Shown here piece after piece: positions 25,527 through 36,524 of a stretch of DNA of 64,000 nucleotides. This stretch comes from Thiobacillus sp. (GTDB lineage Bacteria > Pseudomonadota > Gammaproteobacteria > Burkholderiales > Thiobacillaceae), in NCBI GenBank assembly GCA_019459325.1, contig JAIBFA010000108.1, positions 33,752-97,751 on the forward strand, given 5' to 3'. How positions within the stretch are numbered: the first letter of the stretch is position 1; the number at the start of each line of letters is the position of its first letter. The position numbers were made by a program, and so were the translations under genes. A model generated the notes under the pieces. That model searched no databases. It saw only the letters and a program-made list of their open reading frames with translations, and was not told the origin of the DNA.

Positions 25527-26123
25527 TTACAGGGCCAAAATCTCGACTCGTCTGTTTCTCGGCTCATCGATATTCGGCGGAGTTGGAACGAGCAAGTCTT
25601 TTGAGCCGAAAAAAAATACATCCACCCCATGCAGGGATGGCACGCTGTCTTTTAGTATTTTTTCAATCGCTCTTGCTCGTTTCAGAGACAACTTGTCATT
25701 TGAATTATCAGAGCCTGTAGTATCCGTATGTCCGATGATGCTGATCTCGGTCGGCATTTGTGCTTTTATCTGGTCGATAACCTTGGGGATTATTGCCTGG
25801 GATTCTTTTACAAGATCGGACGAGCCGGAAACGAAATAGAGAATAAAGCTGGATGGTTTGGCAGGCTGAGCCTTAAGCAGATCAGCATATTCTTGATACA
25901 CCTGCGCTTCGCTCAACGCCTGAGTTTCGGAAAGGCGGGCAGCCCCTTCCTTGGCGATAACAGAGTGGTATGCCTTGTCTATTACCCTGAGATCGCCTTG
26001 TGTCTTGACTGTTATGGCGCCGACTTTTCCGCTTTCGTCGGGCAACAAAATCAAGGTGGTTCCGGAGCATCCTGACAGGCACAGCCCGACTACAAAGGCC
26101 GAAACGACAGAAAAAGCAGTCAC
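25527..26123 (-). CDS. OmpA-family peptidoglycan-binding lipoprotein
   Basis: Starting at GTG 26123 (AGGGGCAAG upstream), the 198-residue product has a lipoprotein signal: a hydrophobic stretch SVVSAFVVGLCLSGC with the lipobox cysteine at residue 17. A linker follows, then an OmpA C-terminal domain (FILYFVSGSSDLV, ISIIGHTDTTGSDNSNDKLSLKRARAI and EPRNRRVEI) that should bind peptidoglycan. A longer frame from 26171 would overlap the FecR gene by 41 bases and push the lipobox inward, so the GTG start is preferred. Together with FecR and CHASE2-HD-GYP it probably forms an envelope-sensing operon. Confidence 0.85.
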   Translation of the reverse strand: MTAFSVVSAFVVGLCLSGCSGTTLILLPDESGKVGAITVKTQGDLRVIDKAYHSVIAKEGAARLSETQALSEAQVYQEYADLLKAQPAKPSSFILYFVSGSSDLVKESQAIIPKVIDQIKAQMPTEISIIGHTDTTGSDNSNDKLSLKRARAIEKILKDSVPSLHGVDVFFFGSKDLLVPTPPNIDEPRNRRVEILAL

Positions 26124-26130
26124 CTTGCCC

Positions 26131-26571
26131 CTAATCAGCCTTGACGATAAAGCGGGTGCCGCGCACCCCAACCGCCGCTCTTGGTGTATTCAGACTGACA
26201 GATTCCGGCGCAAGCTTGCCGAGCTTGCCTGAGGAATAAATGGCTGTCCCTTTTCTCAAGTAAAGTGAAAAGTCATATTTGGCTTCTTCGGGCCGGAACA
26301 TGTACCGGCTGATTTCGATTTCAGTCGAAGGACCCACGGTGAGCAGTGTGCCATCCTTGAAAACTACGCCCCCCGAAGAATGAGGGCCCGAGACGATGAT
26401 ATCGGATCTCATGAGTTGTGTTCCAGCCACAGGGACAATGTCCGATTTGCCCCGCATTATTTTAACGTTGCCAGAAACGTTCTTAAATAGCGCAACGTGT
26501 TCATCCTGCGCCATAGCAACATCGGCAAAGCTTAAGATTGCGATGAAAACTACAGCAATCATATTTCGCAT
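26131..26571 (-). CDS. FecR-domain periplasmic protein
   Basis: A 146-residue exported protein. The start at 26571 (MRNMIAVVFIAILSFADVAMAQ) gives a clean signal peptide cut after AMA and has GAGG upstream; the frame continues to 26619 without better support. The mature part is one FecR-type beta domain: NVSGNVKIMRGKSDIVPVAGTQLMRSD, then VVFKDGTLLTVGPSTEIEISRY, and NTPRAAVGVRGTRFIV. Unlike FecR anti-sigma factors it has no cytoplasmic part. The stop lies 7 bases before the lipoprotein GTG. It is the first gene of the trio. Confidence 0.87.
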   Translation of the reverse strand: MRNMIAVVFIAILSFADVAMAQDEHVALFKNVSGNVKIMRGKSDIVPVAGTQLMRSDIIVSGPHSSGGVVFKDGTLLTVGPSTEIEISRYMFRPEEAKYDFSLYLRKGTAIYSSGKLGKLAPESVSLNTPRAAVGVRGTRFIVKAD

Positions 26572-26820
26572 ACCAGGCCTCATTCGTTTCGTGGGCATAC
26601 AGGACAATTGGCCCGCCAATTGTACAAATACATACGAGCCGGGATCCCACTCCCATAATTCAGAGTGTTGAAAGTAGTAACGACGTTAGTCCAATTTTCT
26701 TTAGGGTAGGTCTGCATAATCCCGCCAGGCATGCGTAGGCTGAACGTCAACAGAACACCCGACGGGCCCGAGACAGATTTGCGACGATTTTCTGGCCTGT
26801 TTTGCCGCGATTTCGCTCAT

Positions 26821-27184
26821 TCAGACCATTCGGGTCTTCGCCCGTGCAGCAGGCGCACTCAAGCGCCCCTCCTCCGCTCCGCCTTCAAACAGCCCCTCTT
26901 CATGTGCCCCCAGCGTGGACGCGAGCATGGACCCACAAGCCACCGAATGTCAGCCGGGGCAATGCTGGTCTTTTCGCGGCAGCCCGTCTTGCGCAGGCGG
27001 TCAACTCCGCCTCCTGGTCGGCGTGCCACCGCTAAGCGACCGAAGCGGCCTCGCGCTTGTCTGGCTTGCCGGTGTTAAGTCAGAGGTGTTTTTTCCCGTT
27101 GTAGTAGGGAAGCAGTTCGGTAGGGAGTCGCTTGGTGATTCGCCAGCTATTCCCGTGTAACGATAAGCCGGGTGGATAGGCCAT
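26821..27184 (-). pseudogene. Decayed N-terminal part of a phage-type tyrosine integrase
   Basis: Minus-strand frames read like the N-terminal region of a tyrosine recombinase. They begin MAYPPGLSLHGNSWRITKRL (27184 down), continue through a TGA at 27082-27080 (LNTGKPDKREAASVA), then a TAG at 27034-27032 (RWHADQEAEL). A frameshift near 27005 leads to DRLRKTG, and another shift to MLASTLGAHEEGLFEGG, ending at 26823. At least two stops and two shifts make it non-functional, and no catalytic domain remains. It lies about 120 bases from the 3' end of tRNA-Ser, the classic integration site for such enzymes. The rest of the 26572-27303 gap shows no gene. The call rests on recognising the family's N-terminal sequence style. 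Confidence 0.6.
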
Positions 27185-27303
27185 TTCCTTGTCTGTTATA
27201 CCGGTAGTTTAGCCGGGATGTTCCCAGCTTTGTTCCCACGGTGACTCTTCGGAAGGCCTTACAGTGCTTGAATCCCAGCGTTTATGCGGGTCTTGAATAG
27301 GGG

Positions 27304-27393
<90 letters not shown>

Positions 27394-27463
27394 GGCGGCG
27401 AGCATTGTAACCGAGTCGCGCGGTTTGCTGGACGAAAATTTCACACTCGGTCAGACTGTGCCC

Positions 27464-28882
27464 ATGCCAATCACAAGAAAAATGGCGGGATTCGGGAGAG
27501 GCCTTGCACTCATGGTGAGCCTGGCACTGGCACTGGCTGCATGCAGCCGCCCCGTGCCGCCACCGGAAACCAGCGGCGAGTTATGGGTGGGAACCCGCAA
27601 CAGCCCAACCTCCTACTACATCGCCACCAATGGCGAGCCCGCCGGATTCGAGCACGATCTGATCCTGTCCTTCAGCAGGTCGCAAAACTGGACGCTCAAG
27701 TGGACGGAAAAAAATCGCCCCGAAGCACTGTTCGAACTGCTCGACAGCCATCATATCCATTTGGCCGCCGCGGCCTTGCCGCGTGCCGTCGTCAAGGATC
27801 GCCACCTGATTGCCGGGCCAGTGTTGTTCGAGACCCCGATCCACATCGTGTATCGGACCAGCGACAGGCGGCCGCGCAACATGGCTGAGCTGTCTGGTAA
27901 GAAGCTGGCGCTGATCATCGGTTCCGGACACACGCCCATCCTGATGCGCCAGAAGCGCAAACACCCCGACCTCGCCTGGGCCGCGCTGGAGAATGTCTGG
28001 CCGGAGGAACTGCTGGCGCAACTGCAGGCAGGCAAATACGATGCGGTGGTCATCAACGGCATGGATTTCGACCCCATGCGCAATGTCTACCCGGATCTCG
28101 CCGTGGCGTTCGACATCGGTGACACGCAAAAAATCGTGTGGGCGCTGCCGACCCGCAGTTCACAGGCGCTGCGCAATGCGCTGGCGCGCTTTGTCGAGCA
28201 GGCGAAGAAGGACGGCAGCATCAAGCGCATTCACGAACGCTATTTCGGCCATGTCAGGCGGCTGGACAGCAGCGACATCCTCGGCATCCTGCAACGCCGT
28301 CCGCAGCGGCTGCCTGCATTGCGCCAGCATTTTCACGAGGCGCAAACGCTCACCGGCATCGACTGGCGGCTGCTGGCGGCAATCGGCTATCAGGAATCGC
28401 AGTGGAATTCGTATGCCACCTCGCCGACCGGAGTGCGTGGTCTGATGATGCTGACAGGACAGACAGCCGACCGCATGGGCGTCAAAGACCGTCTCAACGC
28501 GCGCCAAAGCATCCTGGGCGGCGCGCGCTATCTTGCGCTGATGAAGGACAGCCTGCCCGCCCGCATTCCCGAACCCGACCGTACCTGGCTGGCGCTGGCC
28601 GCCTACAACCAGGGACAGGGACACATGGAAGATGCGCGCCGCATTGCGCAGGCACGCGGCGGCAGCCCCGACAGCTGGGCCGACGTCAAGGAAGCACTGC
28701 CCTATCTGAGCCGCGGCACCTATTCAAAAGCGATGAAGTACGGTTATGCCCGCGGCGGCGAAGCGCTGCATTTTGCCGAGAACATCCGCAACTATTACGA
28801 CATCCTGTTGCGGCTGGAACCCGAATACAACCCGCTGATCAATCTGGGAAGCAGCGAGGATGGATTGGCCGCACCAGGCTGA
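27464..28882 (+). CDS. mltF: Membrane-bound lytic murein transglycosylase F
   Basis: MltF cleaves peptidoglycan glycan strands at the outer membrane's inner face. The protein (472 residues from the ATG at 27464; an ATG at 27482 is an alternative) has a lipoprotein signal with LALAAC as lipobox. A solute-binding-like regulatory domain follows (about 35-270: LWVGTRNSPTSYYIATNGEPAGFEHDL). The C-terminal SLT domain has the catalytic glutamate in GYQESQWN and the GLMMLTGQTADRMGV and LAAYNQGQGH blocks. The frame stays open back through the tRNA, but that part is not coding. Confidence 0.93.
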   Translation: MPITRKMAGFGRGLALMVSLALALAACSRPVPPPETSGELWVGTRNSPTSYYIATNGEPAGFEHDLILSFSRSQNWTLKWTEKNRPEALFELLDSHHIHLAAAALPRAVVKDRHLIAGPVLFETPIHIVYRTSDRRPRNMAELSGKKLALIIGSGHTPILMRQKRKHPDLAWAALENVWPEELLAQLQAGKYDAVVINGMDFDPMRNVYPDLAVAFDIGDTQKIVWALPTRSSQALRNALARFVEQAKKDGSIKRIHERYFGHVRRLDSSDILGILQRRPQRLPALRQHFHEAQTLTGIDWRLLAAIGYQESQWNSYATSPTGVRGLMMLTGQTADRMGVKDRLNARQSILGGARYLALMKDSLPARIPEPDRTWLALAAYNQGQGHMEDARRIAQARGGSPDSWADVKEALPYLSRGTYSKAMKYGYARGGEALHFAENIRNYYDILLRLEPEYNPLINLGSSEDGLAAPG

Positions 28883-28887
28883 CCGAC

Positions 28888-30171
<1,284 letters not shown>

Positions 30172-30244
30172 GGGAGTGAAGGAATCGCGCCAAAAGCGCT
30201 ATTTTCACCGATAGCCGCCGCCTGCGGCTAGGGGCGGCTTGAAT

Positions 30245-33200
30245 TTAGGCCGCTTCGACCATTCCCACGGCCTCTTCCACATCCACTGCGACGATGCGCG
30301 ACACGCCCGGCTCCTGCATGGTGACGCCGGCGAGGTGCTGCGCCATTTCCATGGTGACGCGGTTGTGGGTGATGAAGAGGAACTGGGTGTGGTCGGACAT
30401 CGCCTTGACCAGGTTGCAGTAGCGCTCGGTGTTGGCGTCGTCGAGCGGCGCGTCGACCTCGTCGAGCAGACAGAACGGCGCCGGGTTGAGTTTGAACATG
30501 GCGAACACCAGCGACAGCGCGGTGAGCGTCTTTTCGCCGCCGGACAGCAGGTGGATCGAGGCGTTCTTCTTGCCGGGCGGCTGGGCGAATACCTGCACGC
30601 CGGCGTCGAGCAGTTCGTCACCGGTGAGGATGAGCCTGGCCTGGCCGCCGCCGAACAGCTTCGGGAACAGTTCGCCCATGTGCTGGTTGACGGTGTCGAA
30701 AGTTTCCTTCAGCCGGGTGCGCGATTCCTGGTCGATGCGGCGGATCGCATCTTCCAGCGTGGTGACGGCTTCCAGCAGGTCGGCGCATTGCGCGGCGAGA
30801 TACTCGGCGCGCTCCTGCGCCTGGGTGAGTTCGTCCAGCGCAGCGAGGTTGACCGCACCGAGTGCGGCGATCTCGTTCTGCAGGCGGTTGATTTCGGCCT
30901 GCAGCTGCGATGGCTTGGGGCTGTCGGCGAGGCCCGATTCGAGGCTGGCCTCGTCGGCCGCTGCCTCGCGCAGCTGCAGCTCGAACTGCGATTGCATCAG
31001 CATCGCTTCCTGATCCTTGAGCTTCAGTTGCTCGATGGTGCGGCGCAGCGGATCGAGCCCCTGCTCGCAGGCCATGCGCGTTTCATCGTGTCCGCGCAGC
31101 TGGGCGGTCAGACCTTCCAGCGCGTCGCGCGCGGCAGCCAGCGCGGTTTCGGCTTCGGTGCGCGCGGCCAGGGCGAGTTGCAGTTCGGCGTCCAGCGCGT
31201 CGGCCGGCAGGCGCGCCAGTTCCTCACGCGCCTGCGTCAGGCGCGTTTCGTCGTCAGCGATTTCCTGGTCGATGCGCGCTAGGGTCTCGCTGAGTTCCCT
31301 GATCTTGTTGGTGCAGGTGGTGAGCGCGAAGCCCGCTTCCTGATGGCGCCGCTCGGCTGCGCGCTGCAGTTCACGCGCCTCGAACACGGCACGGTCGGCC
31401 TGGTCGCGCACCTGGCGCGCGGCGTAGAGCGCGTCGCGGGCGGCGTCGCTCTGCGCACGATATTCCTTGAGGCGCGCCTCGAGCGAATCCAGCGTGGTGC
31501 GCTCGCTGGTCTGCAGGCGAGTGACTTCGTCGAGCTCCTGGGCGATCTGGGTCGCCCGGCTCTGCACCCGCTCCACCGCTTGCTGCAGGCGCAGCAGTTC
31601 CATCTGCGCGGTGTGATGGCGGCTTTGCGTCTGACCGGTCTGCGCGCGCAGCGCCTGGATCTCGCGCTGGCGATCCATGTAGCGCTGCTGCGTTTCGGCG
31701 TAGGCGGTTTCAAGCTGCGCCACCTCGTCGCGCAGGCGCGCGGCGTCGCTAGTCAGCCGTTCGAGTTCGCGACCGCGCGCGAGGATGCCTTCGACCGCGG
31801 TGTGCGGGCCGTGGAAGGTGACGCTGTGGCGGGTGAACAGATGGCCCTGCGGAGTGACGGCATATTCGCCGGGTGCGAGGCTGGCGGCACGGGCGCGCGC
31901 CGCATCCGCGTCGTCGGCCCAGTACACGCCGGCCAGCCAGTCGGCAAGCGCCGCGTGGGCGGCGGCATCGTCGCTTGCAATCTTGCTGGCCAGGAGTTCC
32001 GGCGCAGCCGTTGCTGCAGCGCCCTGCCCGGTCCAGACGGTGAGGCGCGCCGGCGGCGCATCGGCGAACCAGTCGGGCGCAGCGTCGGCGGCCACGGCCT
32101 GCAGGCGTTCACGCAGCACCGCTTCGACCGCCGCCTCCCAGCCTGGCGTGACGCGCAGTTTTTCCCACAGACGCGGCGCGGCATCCAGGCCGCGCTGGCG
32201 CAGCCAGGCGCCGAGCTTCTCGTCGGCCTTGAGGCTCTCCTGGAGTTTCTTCAGCGCGGCGAGTTCGGCTTCGGTCTGGTGCAGCGCCTTGCGTGCGGCT
32301 TCGAGTTCGCGCGTGTGCTGGGTGCGCGCGGCGTCGAGCTCAGGCAGCGCGGTTTCGGCTTCCTTCAGTCCGGTCTGCGCGGTGGCCAGTGTTTGCGCCA
32401 GTTCCTCGAGCTCGACCTGTTTCTGCGCCAGGCCGGCAGCATCAGGTCGCGGCAGCTGCGCCTGTTCCTGGGCAAGCCTGCGCTGGCGGGTGTCCAGCTG
32501 TTCGAGCTGGCGCCTGGTGTGGCCGAGGCTGTTTTCGTCGACCTGGCGCGACTGATCCAGTTGCGACACCACGCGCTGCGCCTCGCCCACGCCCTGCTGC
32601 GCCTCGCGCAGCGCGGCTTCCTTCTGCGGCAGCGTGCTGTCGGTGGCCTGACGCGCGGCGGCTTCGGCCTCCATCAGCGCGGTCTCCAGGCCAGGCTGCT
32701 GCGCGTTGACCTCATTCAGGGCATCCAGGGTGGTGGTGCGGCGCGCCTGCTGTGACTCCATGCGCGTGCCCAGATCCTGCACCTGGCGGTAGAGGCGATC
32801 GCGGGTGGCGTTCTGGTGCGCCATGGTCTGCTCGATGCGCGCGACCTCGGACTGCGCCTGGTAATACGTGGCCTGCGTGGTGTTGAGCGTGTCCTGCCCG
32901 GCGAACTGGGTCTGGCGAGCGGTTTCGAGCTCGGATTCGATATGGCGCAGACGCGCGGTTTCGGCTTCGAGCCTGTTCTGCGCTTCGGTCAGGTCCTTGT
33001 CGATGCGCGCGCGCTGCTGGGCGGCGTCGTGCTTGCGGGCAAACCACAGGCGGTGCTGGGCAAACGTCAAATCTGCTTGAAGACTGCGGTAGTGCTGGGC
33101 GACTTCGGCCTGCGCCGTGAGCTTCTCGACCTGGGTCTTGAGTTCGCGCTGGATGTCCTCGACGCGATTCATGTTGTCGCGCGCGTCCTTCAGCCGGGCT

Positions 33201-33742
33201 TCGGTTTCCTTGCGGCGTTCCTTGTACTTGGACACGCCCGCCGCTTCTTCCAGGTAGCCGCGCAGCTCCTCCGGCTTGGCCTCGATCAGGCGCGAAATCA
33301 TGCCCTGCTCGATGATGGCGTAGGCGCGCGCGCCGACCCCGGTGCCGAGGAACAAATCGGCGACGTCGCGCCGCCGCACCCGCATGTTGTTGATGTAATA
33401 GGTGGAGTCGCCGCTGCGGTCGAGCACGCGCTTGACCGCGATCTCGGAGTATTGCGACCACTGGCCGGCGGCGCGGCCGAGCTCGTTGTTGAACGCCAGT
33501 TCGACCGAAGCGCGCGACGCCGGCTTGCGACCACCCGATCCGTTGAAGATCACGTCCTGCATGGTTTCGCCGCGCAGGTGCTTGGCCGACGATTCGCCGA
33601 GCACCCAGCGCACCGCGTCGATGACGTTGGACTTGCCGCAGCCGTTCGGCCCCACCACGCCGGTCAGCTGCGCGGGGACGGGAATGACGGTGGGATCGAC
33701 GAAACTCTTGAAACCGGCAAGTTTGATGTGGGTTAAACGCAA
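30245..33742 (-). CDS. smc: Chromosome segregation protein SMC
   Basis: SMC is the condensin ATPase that organises and segregates the nucleoid. The 1165-residue protein has an N-terminal head with Walker A (GVVGPNGCGKSNVIDAVRWVLGE), two long coiled coils rich in Ala/Gln/Glu (about 170-490 and 650-1000), and a central hinge (about 500-640). The C-terminal head carries the signature LLSGGEKTLTALSLVFA, Walker B (FCLLDEVDAPLDDAN) and the D-loop. The start at 33742 (MRLTHIKLAGFKSFVDPT) is typical. It stands alone with a divergent promoter region towards queF. Confidence 0.97.
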   Translation of the reverse strand: MRLTHIKLAGFKSFVDPTVIPVPAQLTGVVGPNGCGKSNVIDAVRWVLGESSAKHLRGETMQDVIFNGSGGRKPASRASVELAFNNELGRAAGQWSQYSEIAVKRVLDRSGDSTYYINNMRVRRRDVADLFLGTGVGARAYAIIEQGMISRLIEAKPEELRGYLEEAAGVSKYKERRKETEARLKDARDNMNRVEDIQRELKTQVEKLTAQAEVAQHYRSLQADLTFAQHRLWFARKHDAAQQRARIDKDLTEAQNRLEAETARLRHIESELETARQTQFAGQDTLNTTQATYYQAQSEVARIEQTMAHQNATRDRLYRQVQDLGTRMESQQARRTTTLDALNEVNAQQPGLETALMEAEAAARQATDSTLPQKEAALREAQQGVGEAQRVVSQLDQSRQVDENSLGHTRRQLEQLDTRQRRLAQEQAQLPRPDAAGLAQKQVELEELAQTLATAQTGLKEAETALPELDAARTQHTRELEAARKALHQTEAELAALKKLQESLKADEKLGAWLRQRGLDAAPRLWEKLRVTPGWEAAVEAVLRERLQAVAADAAPDWFADAPPARLTVWTGQGAAATAAPELLASKIASDDAAAHAALADWLAGVYWADDADAARARAASLAPGEYAVTPQGHLFTRHSVTFHGPHTAVEGILARGRELERLTSDAARLRDEVAQLETAYAETQQRYMDRQREIQALRAQTGQTQSRHHTAQMELLRLQQAVERVQSRATQIAQELDEVTRLQTSERTTLDSLEARLKEYRAQSDAARDALYAARQVRDQADRAVFEARELQRAAERRHQEAGFALTTCTNKIRELSETLARIDQEIADDETRLTQAREELARLPADALDAELQLALAARTEAETALAAARDALEGLTAQLRGHDETRMACEQGLDPLRRTIEQLKLKDQEAMLMQSQFELQLREAAADEASLESGLADSPKPSQLQAEINRLQNEIAALGAVNLAALDELTQAQERAEYLAAQCADLLEAVTTLEDAIRRIDQESRTRLKETFDTVNQHMGELFPKLFGGGQARLILTGDELLDAGVQVFAQPPGKKNASIHLLSGGEKTLTALSLVFAMFKLNPAPFCLLDEVDAPLDDANTERYCNLVKAMSDHTQFLFITHNRVTMEMAQHLAGVTMQEPGVSRIVAVDVEEAVGMVEAA

Positions 33743-33761
33743 GACAGCGGACCTAAGCTTT

Positions 33762-33767
33762 TATAAT
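33762..33767 (+). promoter_or_regulatory. Possible -10 box (TATAAT) upstream of queF
   Basis: A consensus TATAAT followed by GTG lies about 84 bases before the queF ATG in the divergent smc-queF gap. No good -35 hexamer at 16-18 bases is seen. The same TTTATAATGTG string occurs upstream of dapC, which makes it more credible as a promoter element. Confidence 0.3.
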
Positions 33768-33850
33768 GTGTCGTCTCAACGCGCCTGCCGCTTTTATTAA
33801 GGTGGCGAGCGGCGTTCTAAATTTCGCAACATTCTACACCGAGCCTCCCC

Positions 33851-34270
33851 ATGCCCTCCACGCCCGCCAAAACCCTGGAAACCTTCCCCAACCCAAAAGC
33901 TGGACGCGACTTTCACATCCATATGGAAGTTCCTGAATTTACTTGTCTTTGTCCCAAGACCGGGCAGCCAGATTTCGCCACGATCATTCTCGACTACATC
34001 CCCGACAAAACCTGCGTCGAGCTGAAGAGCCTGAAGCTCTACATGTGGAGTTTTCGCGAGGAAGGACATTTCCACGAGGACGTCACCAACCGGATCCTGG
34101 ATGATCTCGTCAAAGCGACGAAGCCGCGCTTCATGCGGCTGACCGCCAAGTTCTACGTGCGCGGCGGCATCTTCACCAACGTGGTGGCCGAGCACCGCAA
34201 GAAAGGCTGGCAACCGGCTCCGCGCGTCGACCTCATGCAATTCGAACATCAGTCGAACACGCGCGGATAA
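33851..34270 (+). CDS. queF: NADPH-dependent 7-cyano-7-deazaguanine reductase QueF
   Basis: QueF reduces preQ0 to preQ1 in queuosine biosynthesis. The 139-residue protein is the short, unimodular class. It has the catalytic cysteine in [15 protein letters not shown] (about residues 34-48), the QueF motif [26 protein letters not shown] (with the conserved ESK/Y-type block and catalytic aspartate region), and a GGI stretch near the C-terminus. It is cytosolic. The sugar-kinase TTG start comes 4 bases after its stop. Confidence 0.96.
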   Translation: MPSTPAKTLETFPNPKAGRDFHIHMEVPEFTCLCPKTGQPDFATIILDYIPDKTCVELKSLKLYMWSFREEGHFHEDVTNRILDDLVKATKPRFMRLTAKFYVRGGIFTNVVAEHRKKGWQPAPRVDLMQFEHQSNTRG

Positions 34271-34274
34271 TCCC

Positions 34275-35543
34275 TTGTATTTCCTGGGTATTGATTTCGG
34301 CACCTCGGGCGCACGCAGCTGCGTCATCGACACCGAGGGCGTAATCGTTGCCGAGGACACGCGCGACTTCGGCACGCTGGAAGACTACGAGCGCGCCGGC
34401 ATCTGGCGCGAGGCGCTGTGGGATCTGGTCGCCTCGCTGCCCCCCGCCATCCGCTCGCAGCTGTCGGACATCGCCCTCGACGGCACCTCCGGCACGGTGC
34501 TCGCCTGCGACGAGGAGCTCTCGCCACGCCATCCGCCGCTGCTCTACAACGACCGCGCGGTCGAAGAGGCCGCGCTGATTGCCAAGACCGCCACCCCCGG
34601 CCATCCGGCCGCGGCGGTGACCTCGGGACTGGCCAAGGTGCTGTGGCTGAAAAAGCGCCTCGGCCTCACCGGCGCGCGGGTCTACCTCAACCAGGCCGAC
34701 TGGCTGTCGGGTCTGCTGACCGGCCGCGTCGGCATGACCGACTATCACAACGCCCTCAAGATGGGCCTCGACCTCGACGCGCTGAAATGGCCGGCCTGGG
34801 TGGAATACCTGGCCGACATCGACTACCTGCCGGTGCCGGTCGCGCCCGGTTCGCGGCTTGCCACCGTGTCGCGCCCGCGCGCGCGCTACCTCGGCGTGAA
34901 CCCCGGCTGCATGGTGCACGCCGGCACCACCGACTCCATTGCCGCGTTTCTGGCAGCCGGCGTCAGCCAAAGCGGCGACGCCGTCACCTCGCTCGGCAGC
35001 ACGCTGGTGCTGAAGCTCTTGTCCGACACCCGGGTGGAATCCACTGAACACGGCGTCTATTCGCATTGGTTCGGCAGCCGCTGGCTGGCGGGCGGCGCGT
35101 CCAATTCGGGTGGCGCGGTGCTGCGACAGTTTTTCGACGACCGCACGCTTGCCGCGCTGAGTGAACAAATCGACCCCGCCGTCGCCAGCCCGCTCGACTA
35201 TCTGCCGTTGCCCCGCACCGGCGAACGCTTCCCGGTCAACGATCCTGCGCTTGCACCGCGCCTGACGCCGCGCCCGGCCGACGATGCCGAATTCCTGCAC
35301 GGTCTGCTGGAAAGCCTCGCCCGCATCGAAGCGCGCGGCTACGGTCTGCTGGCCGAGTTGGGATCCGCCCCCGTGCGACGGATCGAAACCGCCGGCGGCG
35401 GGGCGCGCAATCCCGTCTGGACCCGTATCCGTCAACGTATATTGGGCGTGCCGGTGAAGCGCGCCGATCAAACCGAAGCGGCTTACGGCGCGGCCCTGCT
35501 GGCGCGCGATGGCGAGCAGCGTTTTGCCTCCAATCCGTCCTGA
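34275..35543 (+). CDS. FGGY-family carbohydrate kinase (ribulose/xylulose kinase-like)
   Basis: A 422-residue sugar kinase of the ASKHA fold. It shows the N-terminal phosphate-1 motif (FLGIDFGTSGARSCVID), DGTSGTVLACD, YLNQADWLSGLLTG, GTTDSIAAFLAAG, GSTLVLKLL, and the adenosine motif AGGGARNPVWTRIR. It is shorter than typical XylB (about 480-500) and resembles the compact D-ribulose kinases known from cyanobacteria and plants, so D-ribulose or xylulose is a plausible substrate (inference). It starts with TTG at 34275, 4 bases after queF, so the two are probably one transcript. Confidence 0.85.
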   Translation: MYFLGIDFGTSGARSCVIDTEGVIVAEDTRDFGTLEDYERAGIWREALWDLVASLPPAIRSQLSDIALDGTSGTVLACDEELSPRHPPLLYNDRAVEEAALIAKTATPGHPAAAVTSGLAKVLWLKKRLGLTGARVYLNQADWLSGLLTGRVGMTDYHNALKMGLDLDALKWPAWVEYLADIDYLPVPVAPGSRLATVSRPRARYLGVNPGCMVHAGTTDSIAAFLAAGVSQSGDAVTSLGSTLVLKLLSDTRVESTEHGVYSHWFGSRWLAGGASNSGGAVLRQFFDDRTLAALSEQIDPAVASPLDYLPLPRTGERFPVNDPALAPRLTPRPADDAEFLHGLLESLARIEARGYGLLAELGSAPVRRIETAGGGARNPVWTRIRQRILGVPVKRADQTEAAYGAALLARDGEQRFASNPS

Positions 35544-35684
35544 AGCCCCGCGTCTACGACTAAAGTTGTATATCAATCGTTAAACGCATGTCCTATGGTG
35601 GGGTGAGTCACCGTACCGCACCGGACAGCGGACTCGCTTGCCCCGTCCCGCGCTGCGGCGACCCCAAACCGGGGGGACGACACA

Positions 35685-36524
35685 ATGAAAATACGCAATC
35701 ATCATCTGGCACGGGACGATGGTTCGGCATTGACCTATCTACCGAGCCCGCATATAGGCGGGAGCATTTCGCCCCGTTTTCTGGTCCTTCACTACACCGC
35801 CGGCGGCAGTGCGGCAGGCACGGTGGCCTGGTTCTGCAGTCCGGCATCCCGCGTCTCCGCCCACTTGGTCATTGCGCGCGACGGCACGTTCACCCAGTTG
35901 GTGCCGTTCAACCGTGAAGCATGGCACGCCGGCCAGTCGCGCTGGGGCAGCCTGTCCGGGCTCAATCACCACAGCATCGGCATCGAACTCGACAATGCCG
36001 GCTGCCTGATCCGCAGTGGCGGCAAATGGGTCTCCCCGCTCACCCGCCGCAGCTATCCCGACAGCGAAGTCACCGTCGCCTGCCACCGCAACGATCCGCC
36101 CGGCACCCTGCCCTGCGGCTGGCATGCCTATACCCCGGCGCAAATCGAAGCCACGCTGGAATGCGGCATGGCACTGGTCAATCATTACGGCCTGGCCGAC
36201 GTGCTGGGGCACGACGACATCGCGCCCGGCCGCAAGCGCGACCCGGGGCCGGATTTCCCGCTCGAATCGGTGCGCGCGCGCCTGCTGGGGCGCGGCGACG
36301 ACCGTCCCGAGCGCTACCGCACCACCGCCCGACTGTATGTGCGGAGCGGCGCCGGTCCCGGTTTCGCCGCCCTGCCGGGGACGCCGCTGCCCCCCGGCAC
36401 CGAGGTCGAAGTGCTGGCCAAGCACGGCCTGTGGTGGGAGGTCGACGTCATCGGCGAAGTCAACGGCGTGATGGACATCGTCGGCTGGTGCCACAGCAAG
36501 TATCTGGAGGCCGCCGGTGGCTGA
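35685..36524 (+). CDS. N-acetylmuramoyl-L-alanine amidase with C-terminal SH3 domain
   Basis: An amidase_2/PGRP-type zinc hydrolase cutting the bond between N-acetylmuramic acid and the peptide stem. The 279-residue protein has LVLHYTAGG (His36), NHHSIGIELDNAG (94-106) and GHDDIAPGRKRDPGPDF (His176, Lys184, Asp186), the metal and catalytic set. A bacterial SH3 domain follows (about 212-276: RLYVRSGAGPGFAALPGTPLPPGTEVEVL). There is no signal peptide, so it acts in the cytoplasm, as AmpD does, or is exported by another route. The patatin gene overlaps its end by 8 bases, indicating coupled translation. Confidence 0.9.
   Translation: MKIRNHHLARDDGSALTYLPSPHIGGSISPRFLVLHYTAGGSAAGTVAWFCSPASRVSAHLVIARDGTFTQLVPFNREAWHAGQSRWGSLSGLNHHSIGIELDNAGCLIRSGGKWVSPLTRRSYPDSEVTVACHRNDPPGTLPCGWHAYTPAQIEATLECGMALVNHYGLADVLGHDDIAPGRKRDPGPDFPLESVRARLLGRGDDRPERYRTTARLYVRSGAGPGFAALPGTPLPPGTEVEVLAKHGLWWEVDVIGEVNGVMDIVGWCHSKYLEAAGG

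Noticed and set aside
33743..33850. PreQ1 riboswitch upstream of queF
   Set aside because: The 108-base leader was read for a short preQ1-I-like hairpin and A-rich tail; none was seen.
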